Positions 32,599-41,260 of a stretch of DNA of 42,326 bases are shown here, one piece after another. The stretch lies in assembly GCA_964415525.1 (NCBI GenBank), contig CAYQAS010000025.1, positions 1-42,326 on the forward strand. Reading direction: 5' to 3'. Each line of letters opens with the position of its first letter. Within the stretch, counting starts at the first letter, position 1. The notes beneath the pieces were generated by a model that had not been told where the DNA came from, searched no databases, and worked only from the letters and a program-made list of their open reading frames with translations. The translations under genes and the position numbers were made by a program. Origin of the DNA: CAZPUI01 sp964415525 (GTDB lineage: Bacteria > Acidobacteriota > Holophagae > Holophagales > Holophagaceae).

Positions 32599-32696
32599 GA
32601 ACCGCGAAAAACGCGAACCGCCCTCCGGGCGCGCGAAATGGGAATCAGGGACGGTGCTGCCTCTTCGCAATCGGCGTTCCGCGTCTTTCGCGGTTC
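32599..32696. repeat. Imperfect inverted repeat with CGCGAAA arms
   Basis: GAACCGCGAAAAACGCGAAC at 32599-32618 is repeated in inverted form at 32676-32696, with one substitution and a one-base insertion. The phrase resembles the short TTTCGYGTNTTTCGYGGTT repeats I recall from intergenic regions of many environmental genomes. The loop carries no ORF. It lies between the helicase stop and the solo repeat end at 32718, in a 234 bp gene-free gap. Confidence 0.5.
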
Positions 32697-32717
32697 CATC
32701 GCTATTTGATTAGACTG

Positions 32718-32757
32718 GCCCAACGAGGCCTCGACTGAATAGTTGGACGGGCTCCTA
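32718..32757 (-). repeat. Solo 40 bp end of the 385 bp repeat element
   Basis: Read on the minus strand, 40 bp starting TAGGAGCCCGTCCAA match the left end of the element at 37876-38260 with two mismatches, then similarity stops abruptly. The outermost TAG is also the stop codon of the hybrid kinase at 32755. No second end was found nearby, so it is either a truncated copy or a remnant left by excision. Confidence 0.7.
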
Positions 32758-35700
32758 CGTCTGTTTCAGCGTTGCCTGGATCACCTCCCGCAGATCCTCG
32801 AACCGGAAGGGCTTCTGAATGAAGGCGGAGGGCTGGACATCGTTGGGATCGTGCCGGGTGGCGCCCGCCTCGAAACCGCTGCAAAGGATGACCAGGGCTC
32901 CCGGATCCTCGGCTCGGATCGCGCGCAGAGCTTCCCTGCCGTCCATGTACGGCATGCTCAGGTCCAGGAGCACGAGCGCGATGTCCTCACGGCGGTCATG
33001 GAATCGCTCCACCGCCTCCCGTCCATTCCGAGCCTCTAGGGTCTGGAATCCCATGAACTCCAGTTGCATGAGGGTGGCCATGCGGACCATATCGTCATCG
33101 TCCGCCACGAGCACGACGCCGCTGCCTGTCCACGAGGAGGGCGTTGGTTTGGTCGTCTCAGCAGCCTTCCTTTCTGAAGCGGCGGGGATGTAAACACGGA
33201 AGGCGCTTCCGTGGCCAGGTTCGCTGTAGACCTTGATGCCGCCCCCGTGTCCGCGGAGGATGCCGAGCATCGCGGAGAGGCCGAGGCCACGCCCCTGAGT
33301 CTTGGTGGTGAAAAATGGATCGAAGATGCGGTCCAGGACCTCCGGAGAGATGCCGCACCCATCGTCCGTGACTTCCAGGGTGACAAAGGGACCCGGAACC
33401 AGGGGCTGGTCCGGGAAGAGACAATTCAGGTCGACCACCGACATGTTCTGGGCGCCGGTGGTGAGCACGATGTGGCCTTCCCGATCTCCGATGGCGTCCG
33501 CTGCGTTGGTGACGAGGTTCAGAATTACCTGCTCGATCTGGGCCGCGTCCCCTTCGAGCCCGGGCAAATCGGCGTGCAACCGGAACTCCAGCTGGACCTT
33601 CTTCGGGAGGGAGGCCTCCAGCAGTCGAGCAATTTCTTCCACCGCGTCGTTGAGATCCATGTGCTTGACCAGAAAGGTCCCCTTGCCCGAATACGCCAGC
33701 ATCTGGCGGGTGAGATCTGTGGCGCGGGCGACCGCGGTTTCGATTCTCTTCAGGTAGCCATGGGTCATGGTGCCTGGTGGGGTTTGCAGCAGGCTGAGGC
33801 TGAGGTTGCCCAGGATGGCGGCCAGCAAGTTGTTGAAGTCGTGGGCGAGCCCACCCGCCAGGAGGCCGAGGCTTTCCAGCTTCTGGGCATGGCGCAGCGC
33901 CTCCTCGGCATGCTTGCGATCCGTGATGAGCCAGCGCAGGGAGATGTACCGCTCTGGTTTTCCGGCCGCATCCAGTCTGGGCACGATGGTGGCATCCACC
34001 CAGTAGAGGCTGCCATCCTTGGCCCGGTTGCAGATTTCCCCACGCCAGGTGCGGCCCGTCGTGATCGTCCTCCACATCTCCTGGAAGAACGCCTTGGAAT
34101 GGTGCCCTGAATTGATGAGGCGATGGGTCTGCCCTAGCAACTCTTCCCGACTGAAACCGGATACCTGGCAGAACCGGTCGTTGACCTCCGTGATGACGCC
34201 GCGAGCGTTGGTCACGGTGTAGATGGTGGTCTCGTCCACGGCGTAGTGGAGATCCCGCAGGCCCTTCACGAGCCGGGCCATCTCCTGCTCCTGCCGTTTT
34301 TGAACCGAAATGTCCCGGGCGATGGTGGAGAGGAAGGTCAGGTTCCCGTCGGGGTCTCTGTGGGACACGATGATCTGGGAGGTGGGGATCTCCCGGCCCT
34401 CCCGGTCCAGGAAGGCGGTCTCTCCCCGCCAGACGCCCTCCCGGATGGCCATGGGAACCGCCTCTTCTGCGAGGATCCGGGCGGCCCAGGCGGGGTGGGC
34501 ATCCACGATGGGGCGGGCCAGTTCGTGCGTATCTAGACCCCTAATGGCCTGCATGGCGCGGTTGCCGTAAATCGCGTGCCCATCGGGGTCCGCGATCCCG
34601 ACGAAGTCTGGGGTGGCCTCCAGGATCTCCACCAACCGGGCCATCTCGGCCTCCACTCGCTTCCTGCCGGTGAGGTCCTGCACCGTGCAGAATGCGAATT
34701 CGCGCCCTTCGTGGGAGACCAGGCTTGCATCCACCTCGACATCCACCCGGGAGCCGTCCTGACGGTGGAACTGCCGTTCTCCGAGGTGGAGATGGCCCGC
34801 TGCGCTGAGGCGCGCGAAGTCCGCACGCACCAAGTGGGGTTCTTGGGCGACCACGTCTTCAAGGTGGATTCGCCTCTCCCCGGCTTCCGTCCAGCCGAGG
34901 AGACGGCGGAAGGCCCGATTGGTCTCCTCAAAGGCTCCCGTCGCGAGATCCACCAGGAAGATACCCTCCTTGGCCTGGTCGAGTGCCGATCTGTAACGGG
35001 CCTCGCTGGCGTGGAGCGCCGCCTCGGCGCGCCTGCGTTCCGTGAACTGGCCGATCTGGCTGCTCAGGGTATCCAGGAGGGTCAGGAAGGAGGACTCCTG
35101 CGGGCGGACCCCCTGGCCGAAGAAGGCCATCACCCCCAGGACCCGATCGCCGAGTCGCAGGGGAAAGGCAACCCCGCTTAGCAGGCCCGCTCGGAGGGCG
35201 GCCTCCTTTCGTGGGAAGTCCTCCGCTTGGCTCAGGTCCGGGAGCCAAATGGCCTCGTCCTGGGACCAGCAACGGCCTGGAAGGCCGTGTCCGAGTGTGA
35301 ACCGCACCTGCTCCGAGGCCTTTAGGAAGGGACCTGGATCGAAATCGGGGGAGTGCCACCACTCCTGGAGGTGGAGCTCCATGCGGGATTCATCCACCAT
35401 CCAGCAGCTGCCCCAGGTCCACTGGGCGCTCCTTGCGAGGGTCTCCAGGATGCCGGGTGCGGCCTCCTGCAGGCTCGCCGCTTCCGCGAGGAGGCGCGTC
35501 ACTTGGTTCTGGACCCGCAGCCGTTGCTCCAACTCCTTCTCCGCGGACACGTCCATCAGGAATCCGGCCAGCCGTGGGCGCCCGCTACCCTGGACGACCC
35601 GGACATCCTCCCGCACCCAGAGGGGGCGGCCGTCTGCCTGGATCAGGCGGTATTCGAGACTCCAGCCGCCGCTTGTTCTTAGGGCCTCCTCATGAAGCGA

Positions 35701-35910
35701 CAGGGCAGCTTCGCGATCCTCGTCATGCAGATGGGCTCGCCAAAAACCCGGTTCTGACCATGCGGAATGGGGAAAACCAAGGGGGGCTTCTTTCGTGGTT
35801 TCAGTGATGAAATGCAAGTCGTGTTCGACATCCATCTCCCAGGCCACCACGCGGCGAGGGGGCTTCTCTATAGGCCGAATGAGAAATTCAGGAGAATCAG
35901 GGCAGGGCAT
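32755..35910 (-). CDS. Multi-PAS/GAF hybrid sensor histidine kinase with receiver
   Basis: A 1051-residue soluble hybrid kinase. By order: a PAS domain (about 25-130, ending in the PAC motif GFLMDVSAEKELEQ); a GAF domain (about 140-290); three further PAS domains (about 300-420, 425-540, 550-670); the H-box LLAGGLAHDFNNLLAAIL with His690; HATPase with NLVTNAADAIG, DDGCGI and GRGLGLSAMLG; and a receiver with VVLVADDDDMVR and phosphoacceptor Asp in LVLLDLSMPYMDG. The ATG at 35910 has CGGAG upstream and is preferred to that at 35925. The stop codon is contributed by a repeat end. It is divergent from murJ. A sensor this size probably integrates several redox or small-molecule signals; output is unknown. 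Confidence 0.9.
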   Translation of the reverse strand: MPCPDSPEFLIRPIEKPPRRVVAWEMDVEHDLHFITETTKEAPLGFPHSAWSEPGFWRAHLHDEDREAALSLHEEALRTSGGWSLEYRLIQADGRPLWVREDVRVVQGSGRPRLAGFLMDVSAEKELEQRLRVQNQVTRLLAEAASLQEAAPGILETLARSAQWTWGSCWMVDESRMELHLQEWWHSPDFDPGPFLKASEQVRFTLGHGLPGRCWSQDEAIWLPDLSQAEDFPRKEAALRAGLLSGVAFPLRLGDRVLGVMAFFGQGVRPQESSFLTLLDTLSSQIGQFTERRRAEAALHASEARYRSALDQAKEGIFLVDLATGAFEETNRAFRRLLGWTEAGERRIHLEDVVAQEPHLVRADFARLSAAGHLHLGERQFHRQDGSRVDVEVDASLVSHEGREFAFCTVQDLTGRKRVEAEMARLVEILEATPDFVGIADPDGHAIYGNRAMQAIRGLDTHELARPIVDAHPAWAARILAEEAVPMAIREGVWRGETAFLDREGREIPTSQIIVSHRDPDGNLTFLSTIARDISVQKRQEQEMARLVKGLRDLHYAVDETTIYTVTNARGVITEVNDRFCQVSGFSREELLGQTHRLINSGHHSKAFFQEMWRTITTGRTWRGEICNRAKDGSLYWVDATIVPRLDAAGKPERYISLRWLITDRKHAEEALRHAQKLESLGLLAGGLAHDFNNLLAAILGNLSLSLLQTPPGTMTHGYLKRIETAVARATDLTRQMLAYSGKGTFLVKHMDLNDAVEEIARLLEASLPKKVQLEFRLHADLPGLEGDAAQIEQVILNLVTNAADAIGDREGHIVLTTGAQNMSVVDLNCLFPDQPLVPGPFVTLEVTDDGCGISPEVLDRIFDPFFTTKTQGRGLGLSAMLGILRGHGGGIKVYSEPGHGSAFRVYIPAASERKAAETTKPTPSSWTGSGVVLVADDDDMVRMATLMQLEFMGFQTLEARNGREAVERFHDRREDIALVLLDLSMPYMDGREALRAIRAEDPGALVILCSGFEAGATRHDPNDVQPSAFIQKPFRFEDLREVIQATLKQT

Positions 35911-36112
35911 GGATGGCTCCGACATGCGGGGGCGGACCCAGGGGGTTGGATGCCGGCTGCTCCTCTCAGGTAGATCCCCTATTTGAAGGAGTCAGGGCAG
36001 AGCCCCGAACCCCTTTATCGTCACGAGCCTCCACCGGGTTGACCCTCGTTCGGGTGGGCGGAAATGACCAACCTCGAACGGTGGAGGGCATTGAGCCTCG
36101 TAGGATCGATGG

Positions 36113-37783
36113 ATGGCCGCCGCTGCTCCGACCTCCTCTACGACAACCTCCCCGCAGCGGGGAGGCTTTGCGGCTCTGGTGGCGGCGGGCATCCTGCTGA
36201 GCCGGGTCTTCGGCCTGGTTCGGGAAAAGGTGTTCGCGCACTATCTCGGCAACGGCATGGCGGCGGGCGTCTTCCGGGCGGCGCTGCGCATCCCGAACCT
36301 GCTCCAAAACCTCTTTGGCGAGGGGGTGCTCTCCGCCTCGTTCATTCCGGTCTACGCGCGCCTTCGTGCCGAAGGCGACGAGGTCACGGCGGGGCGGGTG
36401 GCCGGGGCGGTGGTCTCTCTGTTGGCGCTGGTGACAGCGGTGTTGGTGCTTCTCGGCGTCATTTTCACCCCAGCGCTGGTCTTCCTGATTGTCCCTGGGT
36501 TCCGCGGCGAGGCACATGATCTGGCGGTCACCGTGGTGCGCATCCTGTTCCCCGGCATCGGGATGCTGGTGATGGGGGCCTGGTGCCAGGGCATCCTGAA
36601 CACCCACCACCGCTTCTTCCTGTCCTATGTGGCGCCGGTGCTCTGGAATATCGCCATCATCGCCGGGCTCCTCTTCTGCGGCGGACGGATGGGCCAGGGC
36701 GCGCTCGCGGTGGCCATCGCCTGGGCTTCCGTGATCGGCCATGCCTTGCAGTTCGGGGTGCAGCTGCCCACGGTGCTTCGGCATGAGAAACAGCTACGCC
36801 TCGCCTTGGACCTCACCCTGGCGCCGGTGCGGCAGGTGCTGAATAACTTCGTGCCGGTGGTCTTCGGGCGGGGCGTGGTGCAGCTCAGTGCCTACCTGGA
36901 CGGCATGCTGGCCTCGCTGCTCGGTGTGGCGGCGGTCTCCGGCCTCGGTTACGCCCAGACGCTGTATCTGCTGCCCATCAGCCTCTTCGGGATGTCGGTG
37001 GCGGCGGCTGAGCTGCCTCAGATGTCCAGCGCCACAGGCTCGGAGGCGGAGATCCAGGCAGCTCTGCGCACGCGCCTGGAGCGGGGCCTGCGCCAGATCG
37101 CCTTCTTCGTGATTCCGTCCGTGGTGGCCTTCCTGCTCCTGGGGCGGGTGCTGGTGGCGGCCCTCTTCCAGGGCGGGCGCTTCGGCGGCGACGACACGCT
37201 TTTCGTTTCCTACATCCTGGCGGGCTCTACCGTGGGCCTGCTGGCGGCCACCTTCGGGAGGCTCTATGCCTCCGCGTTCTACGCCCTGAATGAGCCGAAG
37301 ACACCCCTGCGCTTCGCCATCTTCCGGGTGTTCCTCGGGGCAGGGCTTGGTTTGCTCTTTGCGCTGCCCCTACGCCCCCTGGTCTTCGCGGGTATGGAGC
37401 GGCTGCACTTGGCCCTGCCGTTGATCGCCGGGGGCACGGCGGCCTACGGTGCCATCGGCCTCACGGCGTCATCCGGTCTCGCGGGCTGGCTGGAGTTCTT
37501 CCTGCTGCGCCGGGCACTGACGCGCCGCCTCGGCCCGGTCCAGGTTCGAGCCCGGCACTTGGGCTCGTTATGGGCCTCCGCCCTCGGCGCCGCGCTTCTT
37601 GCCCTGGGCTTCCAGGCCTGGGGGTTGCCTCACCTCACCACCCACCTGCCGCGCTTTGCCACCCATCTGCGGGATGCGGCCCTCGTCTGCGGAGTCTACG
37701 GCGCCATCTACCTGGGGGCCACGACCGCCTTGGGGCATTCGGAAGCTCGGGGGGTGCTGAAGCGGCTGCGCCTTGTGAAGTGA
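36113..37783 (+). CDS. murJ: Lipid II flippase MurJ
   Basis: A 556-residue polytopic membrane protein with 14 predicted helices. The N-terminus contains AAGILLSRVFGLVREKVFAHYLG and the conserved RIPNLLQNLFGEGVLSASFIPVY. Later come LFPGIGMLVMGAWCQGILN and RRALTRRLGP. MurJ translocates lipid-linked peptidoglycan precursors across the inner membrane and is normally essential. The start at 36113 follows TAGGATC at about 8 bp. The 31 codons immediately after its TGA stay open and GC3-rich in the same frame (WNRQDSCRWLRAFRDWG and on to TAG), perhaps an extended C-terminus in relatives. Confidence 0.95.
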   Translation: MAAAAPTSSTTTSPQRGGFAALVAAGILLSRVFGLVREKVFAHYLGNGMAAGVFRAALRIPNLLQNLFGEGVLSASFIPVYARLRAEGDEVTAGRVAGAVVSLLALVTAVLVLLGVIFTPALVFLIVPGFRGEAHDLAVTVVRILFPGIGMLVMGAWCQGILNTHHRFFLSYVAPVLWNIAIIAGLLFCGGRMGQGALAVAIAWASVIGHALQFGVQLPTVLRHEKQLRLALDLTLAPVRQVLNNFVPVVFGRGVVQLSAYLDGMLASLLGVAAVSGLGYAQTLYLLPISLFGMSVAAAELPQMSSATGSEAEIQAALRTRLERGLRQIAFFVIPSVVAFLLLGRVLVAALFQGGRFGGDDTLFVSYILAGSTVGLLAATFGRLYASAFYALNEPKTPLRFAIFRVFLGAGLGLLFALPLRPLVFAGMERLHLALPLIAGGTAAYGAIGLTASSGLAGWLEFFLLRRALTRRLGPVQVRARHLGSLWASALGAALLALGFQAWGLPHLTTHLPRFATHLRDAALVCGVYGAIYLGATTALGHSEARGVLKRLRLVK

Positions 37784-37875
37784 TGGAACCGCCAAGATTC
37801 GTGCCGCTGGCTGCGGGCCTTCCGGGACTGGGGCGTGGGCGCTCAGGTGGTGTGGGTGGCCTGGAACGAATCGAT

Positions 37876-38260
37876 CTAGGAGCCCGTCCAAGTATTCAGT
37901 CGAGGCCGCGTTGGGCGCAAAGGGCCTGATTCGCCCCTTTGGGGCTCACCCTCCGGGCGGAATGGCCAAAAGGCCATTCCGTCCTATTCGCCTGCGGCGA
38001 ATGGTGCAGGCAGTTTTCAGTTCGTCTCGCGTATCGCCGGAGGCGATACCGAGAGGGCACCGGGCGAAGGGCGATGCGGTGACATCGTTCGAGCCCGGCA
38101 ACGCCGCATGGAAGCCCTTTGTGCCCAACCCTTCGGGCCGGGGCGGCGGCCTGCGCAGCTCGTCGTCAGGCTCGTCGGAGGTAGTGCCGCTACCCCCTTC
38201 CTCGATCTGCTTGGCCGCCGACCCGGCGCGGCCCAATTCAATACTTGGACGGGCTCCTAG
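37876..38260. mobile_element. 385 bp inverted-repeat element (element B)
   Basis: Perfect 21 bp inverted ends, CTAGGAGCCCGTCCAAGTATT and its complement, bound a segment packed with hairpins. One has a 10 bp stem, CGGAATGGCC-AAAA-GGCCATTCCG (37958-37981). A second is ATTCGCC-TGC-GGCGAAT (37986-38002). The third, at 38017-38054, is conserved with element A. The interior does not encode a credible protein. The element fills most of the 523 bp gene-free stretch between murJ and the BNR gene and ends 46 bp before the latter's ATG, where a promoter would be expected. The outer TA (or CTAG) at both edges may be a target duplication. Confidence 0.7.
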
Positions 38261-38306
38261 CCTCGTAAGACGAGCTATGCTGGGCGATTCCTCCCAAGGA
38301 GCTGCC

Positions 38307-40646
38307 ATGGTCCGCCCGTTCCTGTCCGCCCTCGCCCTGATCCTGGTGGTGCCGCTGCATGGCCAGATCCTGGACGGGGAACCCCGCCTCAAGGCGTGGA
38401 GCCAGGTGAAGGCCATGCGCGCCGCGAGCCCCTACAAGGATCTCAAGTGGCAGTGGCTCGGGCCCACCAACATCAGTGGCCGCGCCACGGACATCGCGGT
38501 GGCGACGCCTCGCGGCAAGACCTACACCCTGTACGCCGCCACCGCCTCCAGCGGCCTCTGGAAGTCGGAGAACGACGGGGACACCTGGGCCTGCGTGTTC
38601 GATCAGGAAGCCACGGGGACCATCGGCGACGTGGCCTTGGCGCCTTCCAACCAGGACATCGTCTGGATCGGCACCGGGGAATCCAACATCTTCCGCAGCT
38701 CCCAGGCGGGCTGCGGCGTCTACAAGAGCACCGATGGCGGCAAGACCTGGGCCCACATGGGCCTGGCGAACACCCACACCATCGGCAGGGTGGTGATCCA
38801 TCCGAAGCATCCCGAGGTGGTCTACGTCGCCGCCAGCGGCCACGAGTGGACCCCCAACAAGGAGCGGGGCGTCTACCGCACCCTGGATGGCGGCAAGACC
38901 TGGGAGCACGTCCTGCACCTCAACGAGCACGCGGGCGCCATCGACTTGGTGATGGATCCCAGGTGCCCAGACACGCTCTACGCCGCCACCTGGGAGCGCA
39001 TGCGCGTGAAGTGGAATGATCCGCGCAACGGGCCGGAGACGCGCCATTCCGGCATCTGGAAGACCGCGGACGGCGGCAAGACCTGGAAGCCCATGAACGA
39101 GGGGCTGCCGAAGCCGGAGCACCGCGGGCGCATCGGCCTGGATGTGGCCGCCTCGAGCCCGAACATCGTCTATGCCTTCATCGACAACTACGAGATCTGG
39201 GATCCCCCGGCGGAGCCCAAGAAGGCGGAAGAGAAGAAGGACCCGAAGGCGCAGGAGGAGGATGACGCCTACGGCCGTCCCGCGGGCAAGCGGATCAAGG
39301 GTTTCTCCGTGTGGCGCTCGGAGAATGGTGGCGCCTCCTGGAAGCTCGCCAGCACCGTGAACAAGGACACCACGGAGTACGCCGGGACCTACGGCTGGGT
39401 CTTCGGCCAGATCCGGGTGGATCCCACGAACCCGAACAAGGTCTACGCCATGGGCGTGCCGCTGATGGTGAGCGAGGACGGCGGCAAGACCTGGAAGGAG
39501 CTCGAGGGCATGCACGGGGACCATCACGGCCTGTGGATCGACCCTGCGAATCCGAAGTATCTGGTGAGCGCCAACGACGGCGGCGTGAACGTGAGCCGGG
39601 ATGGCGGCAAGCACTGGCGGCACAGCGTGGACATCGGCGGGGGACAGTTCTTCACTCTGGCGGTGGATCAGGCGACGCCCTTCCGCGTCTACGGCTCCAT
39701 GCAGGACCACGGCAGCTTCCGAGCGGAGGTGGACCTGCGCAAGGGTCGGGACAAGGTGAGGCCCCAGACCTACGAGTACACCGTGGGGTGGGAAGGTGGT
39801 CACCACGCGGCGGACCCCCAGAACCCCGACCTGGTCTATGGCGCGAGCTTCTACGGAATGTTGCAGCTGGCGGACTATGGCCAGAAGGACGCCCAGGGCG
39901 GCTTCGTCACCAAGACCATCAAGCCCAAGAAGGAGAAGGACGGTCCCGAGCTGCGAGGTCAGTGGCTCGCCCCCTTCTTCCTCAGTCCCCACGATGCCAA
40001 GACAATCTATTACGGCAGCCAGTTCGTGCACCGCTCGAAGGATCGGGGCGCCACCTGGGAGCGCATCAGCGACGACCTGACGGCCTTCGATCCCAAGAGC
40101 CAGGGCGACATCCCCTTCCACACCCTGTTCACCCTCAGCGAGTCCACGCTACGGCCAGGGCTGCTCTACGCTGGCACCGATGACGGGCGGCTCTGGGTGA
40201 CGAAGGACGACGGCAAGGCCTGGACGGAGATCACCGCGGGGTTGGCCCCCAAGCGCTGGATGAGCCGCGTGGTGGCGTCGAGTTTTGATCCGAACACGGT
40301 CTACCTCACCCAGAACGGTAAGCGGGATGACGATTTCGCGGCCTACGTCTGGAAGAGCGTCGACCAGGGCAAGACCTGGCAGAGCCTCGCCACGGGGGTG
40401 CCCCTGGGGCCGGTGAATGTGATCCGGGAAGACACCCGGGATCCCAAGGTGCTCTACCTCGGCACCGATCACGGTGTGCTGGTGACCACAGACGGCGGGC
40501 AGACCTGGCAGCCCCTGGGGAACCTGCCTTCCACCTATGTGCACGACTTGCAGGTGCATCCCCGGGACCGCGTCCTCGTCGCCGCCACCCATGGCCGCGG
40601 CATGTGGGTGCTGGATCTGGAACCCTTCGTGAAGGCTCGGAAGTAG
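38307..40646 (+). CDS. Secreted BNR/sortilin-like (VPS10-type) beta-propeller protein
   Basis: A 779-residue exported protein. The ATG at 38307 follows AAGGAG and starts a signal peptide (MVRPFLSALALILVVPLHGQ). Eleven or so Asp-box blades are visible, such as TDGGKTWAH, LDGGKTWEH, ADGGKTWKP, EDGGKTWKE, RDGGKHWRH, DRGATWER, DDGKAWTE, DQGKTWQS and DGGQTWQP. This is the VPS10/sortilin-type propeller often annotated as glycosyl hydrolase. No sialidase arginine triad was recognised, so enzymatic function should not be assumed. A lysine- and glutamate-rich insertion (KKAEEKKDPKAQEEDD) interrupts one blade near residue 300. These proteins are abundant in Acidobacteriota and Bacteroidota and are probably surface-bound. 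Confidence 0.88.
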   Translation: MVRPFLSALALILVVPLHGQILDGEPRLKAWSQVKAMRAASPYKDLKWQWLGPTNISGRATDIAVATPRGKTYTLYAATASSGLWKSENDGDTWACVFDQEATGTIGDVALAPSNQDIVWIGTGESNIFRSSQAGCGVYKSTDGGKTWAHMGLANTHTIGRVVIHPKHPEVVYVAASGHEWTPNKERGVYRTLDGGKTWEHVLHLNEHAGAIDLVMDPRCPDTLYAATWERMRVKWNDPRNGPETRHSGIWKTADGGKTWKPMNEGLPKPEHRGRIGLDVAASSPNIVYAFIDNYEIWDPPAEPKKAEEKKDPKAQEEDDAYGRPAGKRIKGFSVWRSENGGASWKLASTVNKDTTEYAGTYGWVFGQIRVDPTNPNKVYAMGVPLMVSEDGGKTWKELEGMHGDHHGLWIDPANPKYLVSANDGGVNVSRDGGKHWRHSVDIGGGQFFTLAVDQATPFRVYGSMQDHGSFRAEVDLRKGRDKVRPQTYEYTVGWEGGHHAADPQNPDLVYGASFYGMLQLADYGQKDAQGGFVTKTIKPKKEKDGPELRGQWLAPFFLSPHDAKTIYYGSQFVHRSKDRGATWERISDDLTAFDPKSQGDIPFHTLFTLSESTLRPGLLYAGTDDGRLWVTKDDGKAWTEITAGLAPKRWMSRVVASSFDPNTVYLTQNGKRDDDFAAYVWKSVDQGKTWQSLATGVPLGPVNVIREDTRDPKVLYLGTDHGVLVTTDGGQTWQPLGNLPSTYVHDLQVHPRDRVLVAATHGRGMWVLDLEPFVKARK

Positions 40647-40662
40647 TCGGCTTGAAATACCA

Positions 40663-40688
40663 AGAGGGGGTGCCGTGGCACCCCCTCT
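40663..40688. terminator. Bidirectional terminator between convergent genes
   Basis: AGAGGGGGTGCC and GGCACCCCCTCT form a stem of about 11 bp with a tight loop, 17 bp after the BNR gene stop and 9 bp before the convergent stop at 40697. It is followed on the plus strand by GCTTGTCTT. Confidence 0.7.
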
Positions 40689-40696
40689 GCTTGTCT

Positions 40697-41218
40697 TCAG
40701 TCCAGGTAGCGCGTCCGCAGCACGTCCAGGTGGTGCTGGAAATGGGCGTAGATCGCGCAGGCGATGGCTCCGGCGCACATGAGGTGGTGGTTCGCGGTGC
40801 CCATGGCGTCGAGGGCGTCAGCGGGCAGGTGGGCCAACAACGACACGGTGGCGGCGCGCACGGTCGCGGTCTCTTCGATCAGGGACTCGAGGCTGCGGTC
40901 CGCCACCTGGGCGGCCATCACGTAGGCGTCCTGATCGAAGCCAGGCAGGGAAGCTTCCTCTCCCCTGGCGATGCAAAGCAGGCGGTAAGCAAGGATTCGC
41001 TCCGTATCCATCACATGGGCCACGACTTCCTTCACGGTCCACTTGCCCGCCTCGTAGGTGTGGTCCTCGCGGTCGCGGGAAACCTGCCCGACAAAAGCAC
41101 GGAGGCGCTCCAGCTGGGTCTCCAGGTGCACCAGCAGGTCGCCAGGGGGAACCGCGTCCACATACGGCTGGTAGTGGTGCGGATAGGTGCCTGGGCGTGG
41201 AGCGGGCACGACGGGCAT
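40697..41218 (-). CDS. DinB/YfiT-superfamily four-helix protein
   Basis: A 173-residue protein of the DinB-like (DUF664) superfamily of metal-binding four-helix bundles, unrelated to polymerase IV despite the name. The expected histidines are in VAHVMDTE and AHFQHHLDVLRTRYL. KWTVKEVVAHVMDTERILAY is the usual signature around the first. Relatives include bacillithiol or mycothiol S-transferases and maleylpyruvate isomerase-like enzymes. The thiol used here is unknown. The ATG at 41218 has GGAGG 6 bp upstream, so the longer upstream frame is not used. The divergent regulator gene starts only 42 bp away. Confidence 0.85.
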   Translation of the reverse strand: MPVVPAPRPGTYPHHYQPYVDAVPPGDLLVHLETQLERLRAFVGQVSRDREDHTYEAGKWTVKEVVAHVMDTERILAYRLLCIARGEEASLPGFDQDAYVMAAQVADRSLESLIEETATVRAATVSLLAHLPADALDAMGTANHHLMCAGAIACAIYAHFQHHLDVLRTRYLD

Positions 41219-41260
41219 AGAACCTCCGGGGAGCTGGATCCAGCCTATCCTGAATGACCT

